From: Mycobacterium interjectum
GTDB taxonomy: Bacteria > Actinomycetota > Actinomycetes > Mycobacteriales > Mycobacteriaceae
Assembly: GCF_900078675.2 (NCBI RefSeq)
Contig: NZ_LT546237.1
Span: forward strand, 2,609,146 to 2,673,145
DNA length: 64,000 nt
Reading direction: 5' to 3'
Position numbers and translations under genes: made by a program. Below the pieces are notes generated by a model that had not been told where the DNA came from, ran no database searches, and saw only the letters and a list, made by a program, of their open reading frames with translations. Shown in pieces: positions 57,361 through 64,000 of this stretch (its first letter is position 1; every line of letters begins with the position of its first letter).

Positions 57361-58574
57361 GCCGGGGCGACCCGTTCGAAGACCGCGGCGAGCCCCTGGC
57401 CGCCGCCGATGCACATGGTCTCCAACCCGTAGCGCGCCTGGCGGCGGCCCAGTTCGCGCGCCAGGGTGGCCAGCATCCTGCCGCCGGTCGCCCCGACGGG
57501 ATGGCCCAGCGAGATCCCCGACCCGTGCACGTTGGTCCGGTCGTGGTCGGCGGCGCCGAAGTTCCATTCGCGCATCACCGCAAGCGCCTGCGCGGCAAAG
57601 GCTTCGTTGAGTTCGATGACATCGATGTCGGACAGCCGCAGGCCCGCCTTGGCCAGCGCGACCTCGGTGGCCGGAACCGGGCCGATGCCCATGATGTTGG
57701 GGGCCACGCCCGCCGACCCCCAGGACACCAAGCGAACCAGCGGGGTCAGCCCCAATTCGCCCGCCTTCTCGGGCGTGGTCACCACGCACATCGACGCGGC
57801 GTCGTTCTGCCCGCTGGCGTTGCCGGCCGTGACCGTCGCCTCCGGGTCCTCTTCCAGCAGAACGGGTTTGAGCTTGCTCAGCGACTCCACCGAGGTGTCG
57901 GCGCGCGGATGCTCGTCGGTGTCGATCAGTTCCTCTCCCTGACGCGTGCGCACCGCAACTCCGATGATCTCCTCGGCCATGACGCCGTCCTTCTGCGCGG
58001 CTACGGCGCGCTGGTGCGAGCGCACCGCCAGCTCGTCTTGCTCGAGACGCGAAATGCCATACTGGCGGCGCAGATTCTCGGCGGTCTCCAGCATGCCGCC
58101 CGGCACCGGGTAGTGCCGCCCACCGGCGGTGGTGCGCCCCCGTGCGAGCCCGTCGTGCACCCGGACGCCGCTACGCGCTCCGCCCCAGCGCATGTCGGTG
58201 GAGTAGAACGCGACGTTGCTCATGCTTTCGCAGCCGCCGGCGATGACGAGGTCGTTGTCGCCGGTGCCGACTTGCAGGCACGCCTGGATCACCGCCTGCA
58301 GCCCCGACCCGCAGCGGCGGTCGACCTGCATGCCCGGAACCGTCACCGGCAGGCCGGAATCCAACGCGACGACGCGCCCGATCGCGGGCGCCTCGCTGCT
58401 GGGGTAGCAGTGGCCGAGGATGACGTCCTCGACCGCCTCGGGCGAAATTCCGGTCCGCTCGAGCAGCCCCTTGAGGGCGGCGACGCCGAGGTCGACGGCG
58501 CTCAGCGACTTGAACATTCCGCCGTAGCGGCCGATCGGCGTGCGTACGGGCTCGCAGATGACGGTTTCGCGCAT
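57357..58574 (-). CDS. Thiolase (acetyl-CoA acyltransferase, FadA-like)
   Basis: 405 residues, a genuine thiolase: Cys88 in 'VDRRCGSGLQA', 'ELNEAFAAQAL', His358 in 'ISLGHPVGATGG' and Cys388 in 'ETMCIGGGQGLA'. It cleaves a 3-ketoacyl-CoA with CoA. Second gene of the minus-strand operon, 24 bases after the SDR. Contrast with the cysteine-less thiolase-fold proteins at 15832 and 51890. Confidence 0.94.
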   Translation of the reverse strand: MRETVICEPVRTPIGRYGGMFKSLSAVDLGVAALKGLLERTGISPEAVEDVILGHCYPSSEAPAIGRVVALDSGLPVTVPGMQVDRRCGSGLQAVIQACLQVGTGDNDLVIAGGCESMSNVAFYSTDMRWGGARSGVRVHDGLARGRTTAGGRHYPVPGGMLETAENLRRQYGISRLEQDELAVRSHQRAVAAQKDGVMAEEIIGVAVRTRQGEELIDTDEHPRADTSVESLSKLKPVLLEEDPEATVTAGNASGQNDAASMCVVTTPEKAGELGLTPLVRLVSWGSAGVAPNIMGIGPVPATEVALAKAGLRLSDIDVIELNEAFAAQALAVMREWNFGAADHDRTNVHGSGISLGHPVGATGGRMLATLARELGRRQARYGLETMCIGGGQGLAAVFERVAPA

Positions 58575-58598
58575 TGGCCCTCCTCGGTTCCCGTCCGC

Positions 58599-59339
58599 TC
58601 AGATGTGCCGGCCGCCGGTGACTTCCATCACGGTGCCGGTCATGTAGGAGGACAGATCGGAGGCCAAGAACAGGGCGACGCTGGCGACTTCGCTGGGCTC
58701 ACCGGCGCGGCCCATCGGGATCTCGGCCACCTTCTCGTCCCAAATGCGTTGCGGCATGGCCTCCGTCATGGCCGAGCGAATCAGGCCAGGGGCGATCGCG
58801 TTGACCCGGACGCCCAGGTACGCAAGCTCCTTGGCCGCGGCCTTGGTCATCCCGACGATGCCGGCCTTGGCCGCCGAATAATTGGTCTGGCCGATCATGC
58901 CGACCTTGCCCGACACCGACGACATGTTCACGATGGCGCCGCGCTTGTTTTCGCGCATGACCGCCGCCGCCAGCCGGGTGCCGTGCCAGGTTCCCTTCAG
59001 GTGCACGTCGATGACCTGATCGAACTGCTCTTCGGTCATCTTGCGCATCGTCGCGTCGCGGGTGATTCCGGCGTTGTTGACCATGATGTCGAGGCCGCCG
59101 AAACGGTCGATGGCGGTCTGGATCAAGGCTTCGACGTCGGCCGCCCGCGTCACGTCGCAGCGCACCGCCAACGCGACGTCGCCGCCGCCCAATTCTTTGG
59201 CCGCGACTTCGGTTGCCTCCAGGTTCAGGTCACCGAGCACCACCCGCGCGCCCTCGGCGACGAATCGCTGCGCGATGGCGAAGCCCAGCCCTTGTGCACC
59301 TCCTGTGACGACCGCCGTCTGACCGTTCAGCAACGACAC
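58599..59339 (-). CDS. FabG-like SDR, 3-hydroxyacyl-CoA dehydrogenase candidate
   Basis: 246 residues from the GTG at 59339, which has GGGAGG about 10 bases upstream; a GTG 9 bases earlier is too close to that site. '[13 protein letters not shown]' loop, Asp at the end of strand 2 (NAD-like), '[10 protein letters not shown]', Ser140, Tyr154, Lys158 ('NYSAAKAG'). In this operon it would supply the 3-hydroxyacyl-CoA oxidation before thiolysis. Diverges from the dehydrogenase at 59469 over a 129-base AT-rich gap. Confidence 0.9.
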   Translation of the reverse strand: MSLLNGQTAVVTGGAQGLGFAIAQRFVAEGARVVLGDLNLEATEVAAKELGGGDVALAVRCDVTRAADVEALIQTAIDRFGGLDIMVNNAGITRDATMRKMTEEQFDQVIDVHLKGTWHGTRLAAAVMRENKRGAIVNMSSVSGKVGMIGQTNYSAAKAGIVGMTKAAAKELAYLGVRVNAIAPGLIRSAMTEAMPQRIWDEKVAEIPMGRAGEPSEVASVALFLASDLSSYMTGTVMEVTGGRHI

Positions 59340-59468
59340 CTGAATCACGCCTCCCTTGGGTTCGCTTGCGTCGTGGGGTACCCGACGGTCGAATATCATA
59401 TTTCATATAGGATCGCGGGCGCCGGGTGGGTGAGCCCGAGCGATGAGTGCCACAGAGGAGCGTCCGCC

Positions 59469-60641
59469 ATGACCACCGCCGAAGTCCAGGAAGTGCCCGA
59501 CGAGGACTTCCGGGACATCCTTGCCCAGACCCGCCACTTCGTGCGCACCGCCGTCCTCCCGCGCGAGCAGGAGATCCTGACCGACGACCGGGTGCCGGAC
59601 GATCTGCGCGACCAGGCCAAGAAGATGGGCCTGTTCGGGTACGCGATCCCGCAGCGGTGGGGCGGCCTGGGCCTGAACCTGGTCCAAGACGTCGAGCTGG
59701 CAATGGAATTGGGCTACACCTCGCTGGCCGTTCGGTCGATGTTCGGCACCAACAACGGCATCGCCGGGCAGGTGCTCGTCGGCTTCGGCACCGACGGGCA
59801 AAAGCGCCGCTGGCTGGAGTCGATGGCCTCCGGCGAGGTCGTCGCCTCGTTCGCGCTGACCGAACCCGGCGCCGGATCGAACCCGGCCGGCCTGCGGACC
59901 AGGGCCGTCCGCGACGGCGATCAGTGGGTGATCTCCGGTGACAAGCGCTTCATCACCAACGCGCCGGTCGCCAACCTGTTCGTGGTGTTCGCGCGCACCA
60001 GGCCCGCCGACGAGCAGGGCCCGGGGATCGCGGTCTTTTTGGTGCCGGCGGACGCCGCGGGCGTTCGGGTGGGCGCCAAGGACGCGAAGATGGGTCAGGA
60101 AGGCGCGTGGACCGCCGACGTCAGCTTCGACGACGTCCGCGTCGGGAACGACGCGCTGATCGGCGGCAGCGAGGACATCGGCTACCGGGCGGCGATGACC
60201 TCCCTGGCCCGTGGCCGGGTCCACATCGCCGCCCTCGCGGTGGGCGCCGCCCAGCGCGCGCTCGACGAGTCCGTGGCGTATGCCGCCACCGCGACCCAGG
60301 GCGGGACGCCGATCGGTGGGTTTCAGTTGGTGCAGGCGATGATCGCCGACCAGCAGACCGGGGTGCTCGCCGGTCGCGCGCTGGTCCGCGACGCCGCGCG
60401 GCAGTGGGTCACCAACTCCGACCGCCGGGTCGCGCCGTCGGCGGCCAAGCTGTTTTGCACTGAGATGGCCGGAAAGGTCGCCGATCTCGCGGTGCAGATC
60501 CACGGCGGCAGCGGCTACATGCACGGGGTCCCGGTCGAGCGCATCTACCGCGACGTGCGCCTGCTGCGGCTGTACGAGGGCACCAGCGAGATCCAGCGTC
60601 TGATCATCGGGTCGAACCTGGTCAAGGCGGCGCAGCGATGA
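59469..60641 (+). CDS. Acyl-CoA dehydrogenase, classical type
   Basis: 390 residues. 'FALTEPGAGSNPAGL' flavin loop, 'QIHGGSGYMHGVPVERIYRD' and catalytic Glu370 in 'RLYEGTSEIQRL'. The 'ATQGGTPIGGFQLVQ' segment departs from the common QFG-x-x-I motif (Gly-Thr in place of Phe-Gly). ATG preceded by AGAGGAG. Its stop overlaps the mycofactocin-type SDR start, so they form a two-gene operon. Confidence 0.9.
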   Translation: MTTAEVQEVPDEDFRDILAQTRHFVRTAVLPREQEILTDDRVPDDLRDQAKKMGLFGYAIPQRWGGLGLNLVQDVELAMELGYTSLAVRSMFGTNNGIAGQVLVGFGTDGQKRRWLESMASGEVVASFALTEPGAGSNPAGLRTRAVRDGDQWVISGDKRFITNAPVANLFVVFARTRPADEQGPGIAVFLVPADAAGVRVGAKDAKMGQEGAWTADVSFDDVRVGNDALIGGSEDIGYRAAMTSLARGRVHIAALAVGAAQRALDESVAYAATATQGGTPIGGFQLVQAMIADQQTGVLAGRALVRDAARQWVTNSDRRVAPSAAKLFCTEMAGKVADLAVQIHGGSGYMHGVPVERIYRDVRLLRLYEGTSEIQRLIIGSNLVKAAQR

Positions 60642-61459
60642 GCGGCCGGCTCGAGGGACGAGTCGCGTTCATCACGGGCGCGGCACGCGGCCAGGGTCGG
60701 GCGCACGCCGTTCGGATGGCCCGGGAGGGTGCCGACATCATCGCCGTCGATATCGCGGGCAAGCTCCCGTCGTGTGTCCCCTACGATTCGGCCACTCCCG
60801 ACGACTTCGCCGAGACCGTCCGCCTGGTCGAAGGGACCGGCCGTCGAATCTTGGCCACGGCGACCGACGTTCGCGACTTCGACGAGCTGCGCCGGGTTGT
60901 CGACGACGGCGTCGCCGCCTTGGGCCGCCTGGACATCATCGTCGCCAACGCCGGCATCTCGGCTCCGCAGGCCTGGCACGACATCACGCCCGAAACGTTC
61001 GGCGACGTCATGGAGATCAACGTGACCGGCACCTGGAACACCGTGATGGCCGGCGCCGACAGGATCATCGAGGGCGGCCGCGGCGGTTCGATCATCCTGA
61101 TCAGTTCCGCGGCCGGCATGAAGCTGCAGCCGTTCATGGTGCACTACACCACCAGCAAGCACGCCGTCGCCGGGATGGCGCGCGCGTTCGCCGCCGAGTT
61201 GGGCAAGCACTCGATCCGGGTCAACAGCGTGCATCCGGGGCCGGTGAACACCCCGATGGGATCCGGCGACATGGTCGCGGCGATGGGCAGGGCGATGGAG
61301 ACCAACCCGCAACTGGCCAACATGCTCACCCCATTCCTGCCCAACTGGGCCGCCGAGCCGGAAGAGGTGGCCGACGCCGTGTGCTGGCTGGCCAGCGACG
61401 AAGCGCGCAACATCACCGCCGCCCAGATCCCGGTCGACCAGGGCTCGACGCAGTACTGA
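60638..61459 (+). CDS. Mycofactocin-coupled SDR family oxidoreductase
   Basis: 273 residues, same length as the SDR at 33660 and closely similar: 'ITGAARGQGRAHAVRMA', 'VPYDSATPDDF' insert, 'VANAGIS', Tyr170/Lys174 ('HYTTSKHA'), 'VHPGPVNTPMGSG'. Expected to hold NAD tightly and pass electrons to mycofactocin while oxidising a secondary alcohol. Coupled by ATGA overlap to the acyl-CoA dehydrogenase. Confidence 0.92.
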   Translation: MSGRLEGRVAFITGAARGQGRAHAVRMAREGADIIAVDIAGKLPSCVPYDSATPDDFAETVRLVEGTGRRILATATDVRDFDELRRVVDDGVAALGRLDIIVANAGISAPQAWHDITPETFGDVMEINVTGTWNTVMAGADRIIEGGRGGSIILISSAAGMKLQPFMVHYTTSKHAVAGMARAFAAELGKHSIRVNSVHPGPVNTPMGSGDMVAAMGRAMETNPQLANMLTPFLPNWAAEPEEVADAVCWLASDEARNITAAQIPVDQGSTQY

Positions 61460-61499
61460 GGGGAGCGCCGGGAATAGCGGTTGCGGTCCGGCGTTCGTA

Positions 61500-61931
61500 G
61501 TGCGCATGAGGAGTTTCAGCGAAGCCGAATGTCAGGAGTTTCTCGCCGCCACGCACGTCGCGGTGCTGTCCGTCGCCGCCGACGGCCGGCCGCCGGCCAG
61601 CGTCCCGATCTGGTACGACTACACGCCCGGCGGGAACATCCGGATCATGACCGGGGCGTCCACCCGCAAGGCCCGGCTCATCGAGCGCGCCGGCGCGGTG
61701 ACCCTGGTGGTGCAGCGCGAGGAGCCGCCGTACCAGTACGTGGTGGTCGAGGGCACCGTCGTCGACACCACCACGCCCGCCCCGGCCGACGTGCAGGAAT
61801 CCATCGCCATTCGGTACCTCGGCGAGGAAGGCGGCCGCGCGTTCGTCAGCAGCATGGCGGGCGTCGAGGAGGTGCTCTTCACCATCCGGCCCGACAAGTG
61901 GTTGTCCGCCGATTTCACCGGCGACCTCTAA
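61500..61931 (+). CDS. PNPOx-like split-barrel flavin/F420-binding protein
   Basis: 143 residues of the pyridoxamine-5'-phosphate-oxidase-like split barrel: 'AATHVAVLSVAADGRPPASV', 'VPIWYDYTPGGNIRIMTGAS' and 'TRKARLIERAGAVTLVVQ'. In mycobacteria this fold includes F420-dependent reductases and FMN or heme proteins; cofactor cannot be told here. GTG start at 61500 or the ATG two codons later. No clear ribosome site. End overlaps the convergent phosphotransferase by 4 bases. Confidence 0.85.
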   Translation: MRMRSFSEAECQEFLAATHVAVLSVAADGRPPASVPIWYDYTPGGNIRIMTGASTRKARLIERAGAVTLVVQREEPPYQYVVVEGTVVDTTTPAPADVQESIAIRYLGEEGGRAFVSSMAGVEEVLFTIRPDKWLSADFTGDL

Positions 61932-63004
61932 CCGACCAGCTCCAGCGTCCCGAGCTCGCGGATGGCCTGGCAGCCGCGGGCGAGCATGGCCAGCACCATG
62001 TCGTCGCCGCGCTCGGTGGCGGCCGCGAACGCGAACCCCAGCGCCGAGATCAGCGGCGCCTGCATCACCCCCAGCCGGTAATCGCGCCAGCAGGTCTCCC
62101 GGTCGTAGCCGGTGACCCCGAAGCGCGAGAGCTCCCGGTGATAGGCGGCGACGAGCTCTTCCTCGATGGTGGCCCGCAGCTGCGGATCCAGGCTGGTCGC
62201 GGTGAAGTAGGCGAGATCCCTGGCCGGCAGGCCCACGCCGAGGGTCTGCCAGTCGACCACGCTGACCCGCGTTCGGTCCGGGTCGAACAGCATGTTGTCC
62301 AGCCGGTAGTCGCCGTGCAGCAAGGCGAAGCGGTCGTACTCGGCCAGCAGCCACGGTGCCACCAAACCCATTGCCGCACTGAAGGTGTCGCAGTCCTGCG
62401 GGGTCATTCGATCGCCCAGCTTCTCGAGCGTGATGCCGGCGCTCATCTTCGCCACCTCGCCCATACCGTGGGCCCCGGCTTCGTCCGGCCGGCCAAAGCC
62501 GATGCCTTCGAAATCCAGCCAGACCGGATCACACCAGCTGGGCGCGTGCAGGCCGGCCAGGGCGGTCACCGCCAGGTGCGCTTCGGCTGCGCCGCAGCCG
62601 GCGAGCTGATCGCCCTGCACCGCCGGCGCTTGATCGGCGAGTAGCAGCGCGAAATCCATTGCATCCTCGCTGATCTCGCAGTAGAAGCATTCCGGCGTCG
62701 GCACCCGCACCCGATCGGCCACCGATGAATAGAACGCGCATTCGCTGCGATATCCGATCACGACGCGGTCGCGCACGGTGTCGTCCTGCGCGGGCAGCTT
62801 GATCACAAAGGTCTGCGGCAGGTTTCCCGGATCCGTCGCATACCTGGCCGTCACGCGGTAGGTCGCGCCGGTCTGGCCGGTGCCGATGGCAGCCACCTCG
62901 ACGCCGGCGACCTCGACGGGTGCGCCGCGCCCGGCGAGCGCTGCCGAAAGCCATTCGGGCGTCACGTCGCCGGGGTACCGCGGAATCGACACGACAGCAC
63001 CCAT
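61928..63004 (-). CDS. Phosphotransferase of the APH/choline-kinase fold
   Basis: 358 residues. Start ATG at 63004 has GGAGG at 7 bases; upstream in-frame starts lack this. Nucleotide-binding Lys69 ('TFVIKLPA'), catalytic loop 'LLHGDYRLDNML' (His-Gly-Asp at 230-232, Asn237) and metal Asp251 in 'VSVVDWQ'. It belongs to the group of ecdysteroid-kinase/aminoglycoside-phosphotransferase-like proteins often found by acyl-CoA dehydrogenases. Small-molecule substrate unknown. Confidence 0.88.
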   Translation of the reverse strand: MGAVVSIPRYPGDVTPEWLSAALAGRGAPVEVAGVEVAAIGTGQTGATYRVTARYATDPGNLPQTFVIKLPAQDDTVRDRVVIGYRSECAFYSSVADRVRVPTPECFYCEISEDAMDFALLLADQAPAVQGDQLAGCGAAEAHLAVTALAGLHAPSWCDPVWLDFEGIGFGRPDEAGAHGMGEVAKMSAGITLEKLGDRMTPQDCDTFSAAMGLVAPWLLAEYDRFALLHGDYRLDNMLFDPDRTRVSVVDWQTLGVGLPARDLAYFTATSLDPQLRATIEEELVAAYHRELSRFGVTGYDRETCWRDYRLGVMQAPLISALGFAFAAATERGDDMVLAMLARGCQAIRELGTLELVG

Positions 63005-63088
63005 ATGCACGCCTCCAAGCATTCCCGACGGTCGACTGACCGCCTCACTGTAAGGCATACGGCAAGCGTCGCGGTCGGCTATGCCGAC

Positions 63089-64000
63089 TTACTCGGCGGC
63101 GATCCGCCACTCCGCGGCATCGTGCTGCTGTCGCCAGAATTCGTCGAAACGCCCGCCCGCGGCGAGCAGTTCGTCGACGGTGCCGTCCTCGACCACCCGG
63201 CCGTTGTCCAGGAACAGCACTCGGTCGGCGTGCCGAATGCTGGCCAGGCGGTGGGCGACGATCACCCGTGTGCGCGCCCGCGGATCGGCGGTGAGCGCGC
63301 CGACCACCGCCGCCTCGTTCTCGGTGTCCAGGGCGCTGGTCGCCTCGTCGACCAACAGGATCGGCGCGTCTTTGAGCAAAGCGCGCGCGATGCTGACCCG
63401 TTGTCGTTCCCCGCCGGACAGCGTCGACCCGGCCTCGCCGACGATCGCGTCGGCGCCGTCGGGCAGGCGGCCGGTGAGTTCGTCGACCCGCGCCAGTGCG
63501 ACCGCCCGCTCGAACTGCGCGTCGCCGGCGGACGGGTTTCCGGCGAAGACGTTGTCGCGGATGGTCCCGTGGAACAGGTAGGGATGCTGGAAGACGACGC
63601 TGGCGGCCGCGCGCCGCGCCCCGGCATCCAGGATCGCCGCGTCGACGCCGTCGATGAGCACCCGGCCACGGGTGGGCTCGTGCAGGCCGGCGATCAGCGC
63701 CAGGACCGTGCTCTTGCCCGAGCCGGAGGGGCCGACGATCGCCGTCGCGCTGCCCCGCGGCAACGAGAAGCTGACGCCGTCGAGCACCGGCCGGGTGGAG
63801 TCCCGGTAGGCGAAGGTGACGTCGTCGAACTCGATGCGGGGGGCCGACGAGCCGTCGGGCACCGTCGCGGCGCCGACCTTGAGGACCGGCGCGGTGAGCA
63901 CGAGACGGATGCGGTCCAGGGTGGCGCGGGTGCTCTCCAGGGCCGGGGCCAGTTCGCTGATGGTGGTGAACGGCTCGAGGTAGCGGGCGATCACGACGAT
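63089..64000 (-). CDS. ABC exporter, C-terminal ATPase part (5' end beyond the window)
   Basis: 303 residues are visible and the frame stays open to the window edge. They begin in the last transmembrane-coupling region ('EPFTTISELAPALESTRATL') and contain a complete nucleotide-binding domain: Walker A 'GPSGSGKST', Q-loop 'VVFQHPYLF', signature 'STLSGGERQR', Walker B 'ILLVDEATSALD', H-loop 'VAHRLASI'. This is the membrane-fused ATPase of a type IV (MsbA/IrtAB-like) exporter. Substrate not deducible. Confidence 0.9.
   Translation of the reverse strand: MVVIARYLEPFTTISELAPALESTRATLDRIRLVLTAPVLKVGAATVPDGSSAPRIEFDDVTFAYRDSTRPVLDGVSFSLPRGSATAIVGPSGSGKSTVLALIAGLHEPTRGRVLIDGVDAAILDAGARRAAASVVFQHPYLFHGTIRDNVFAGNPSAGDAQFERAVALARVDELTGRLPDGADAIVGEAGSTLSGGERQRVSIARALLKDAPILLVDEATSALDTENEAAVVGALTADPRARTRVIVAHRLASIRHADRVLFLDNGRVVEDGTVDELLAAGGRFDEFWRQQHDAAEWRIAAE

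Noticed and set aside
57501..60641. A very long plus-strand frame that includes the acyl-CoA dehydrogenase at 59469
   Set aside because: The part before 59469 lies antisense to the thiolase and SDR genes, has no recognisable domain and reflects high-GC frame openness; the ribosome site and homology place the start at 59469.
1..64000. CRISPR arrays, insertion sequences, tRNA genes, riboswitches, origins
   Set aside because: No regularly spaced repeats, transposase-like proteins, cloverleaf-like sequences or DnaA-box clusters were noticed when reading both strands.

Overview
The window is high-GC actinobacterial DNA that looks mycobacterial. I infer a non-tuberculous, probably slow-growing Mycobacterium. 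The reasons are the dense load of acyl-CoA dehydrogenases, cytochromes P450, CaiB/BaiF CoA-transferases, MaoC hydratases and SDRs, two mycofactocin-type SDRs plus an NDMA-type alcohol dehydrogenase, and a complete paralogue of the M. tuberculosis igr steroid side-chain operon. I see no insertion sequence, prophage, CRISPR array, tRNA or rRNA. No gap between genes exceeds 300 bases; the largest (about 240-290) lie at 1584-1829, 10616-10855 and 53549-53838 and hold only regulatory-looking sequence.

Layout. 1-6739: acyl-CoA dehydrogenases, two amidohydrolases, a luciferase-like oxidoreductase, a degenerate isochorismatase-fold protein and a MaoC hydratase. 6762-10615 (minus): aldehyde dehydrogenase followed by a double-domain CaiB. 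10856-17621 (plus): one tightly overlapped operon, P450 - acyl-CoA dehydrogenase - MaoC - DUF35 - acyl-CoA dehydrogenase - MaoC - Ltp2-like thiolase-fold - TetR. 17655-24897: an IclR regulator divergent from an operon of alcohol dehydrogenase, SnoaL, SDR, LLM, NTF2-like, P450 and DapB-like genes. 24933-28679 (minus): CaiB - P450 - NTF2-like, whose last two genes are paralogues of the preceding pair, then a SnoaL gene. 28755-46293: a mosaic of short divergent units carrying a FadD ligase, seven SDRs, five more DapB-like dehydrogenases, a P450, an AveC-like membrane protein and an orphan periplasmic-binding-fold protein. 46350-51826: TetR, then amidohydrolase - SDR - aldehyde dehydrogenase - alcohol dehydrogenase. 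51890-53548 (minus): a DUF35-thiolase fusion. 53839-64000: a small secreted protein, then a beta-oxidation-like operon with GntR, a divergent acyl-CoA dehydrogenase/mycofactocin SDR pair, a PNPOx-like protein, a phosphotransferase and the end of an ABC exporter. This last part looks more GC-rich and may be older chromosome.

How the genes work together (inference): P450s, LLM oxidoreductases, alcohol and aldehyde dehydrogenases and SDRs would oxidise an alicyclic, steroid- or terpenoid-like substrate to acids. FadD and CaiB proteins would make CoA thioesters, and acyl-CoA dehydrogenase/MaoC/thiolase or aldolase sets would shorten the chains. The most interesting structure is regulatory. A 16-bp inverted repeat (GAGAAY-N4-RTTCTC and variants) sits in at least eleven promoter gaps between 1.6 and 53.6 kb, suggesting one regulator ties this accessory block together. 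A separate 19-bp palindrome links a local TetR to a P450/DapB-like divergent promoter.
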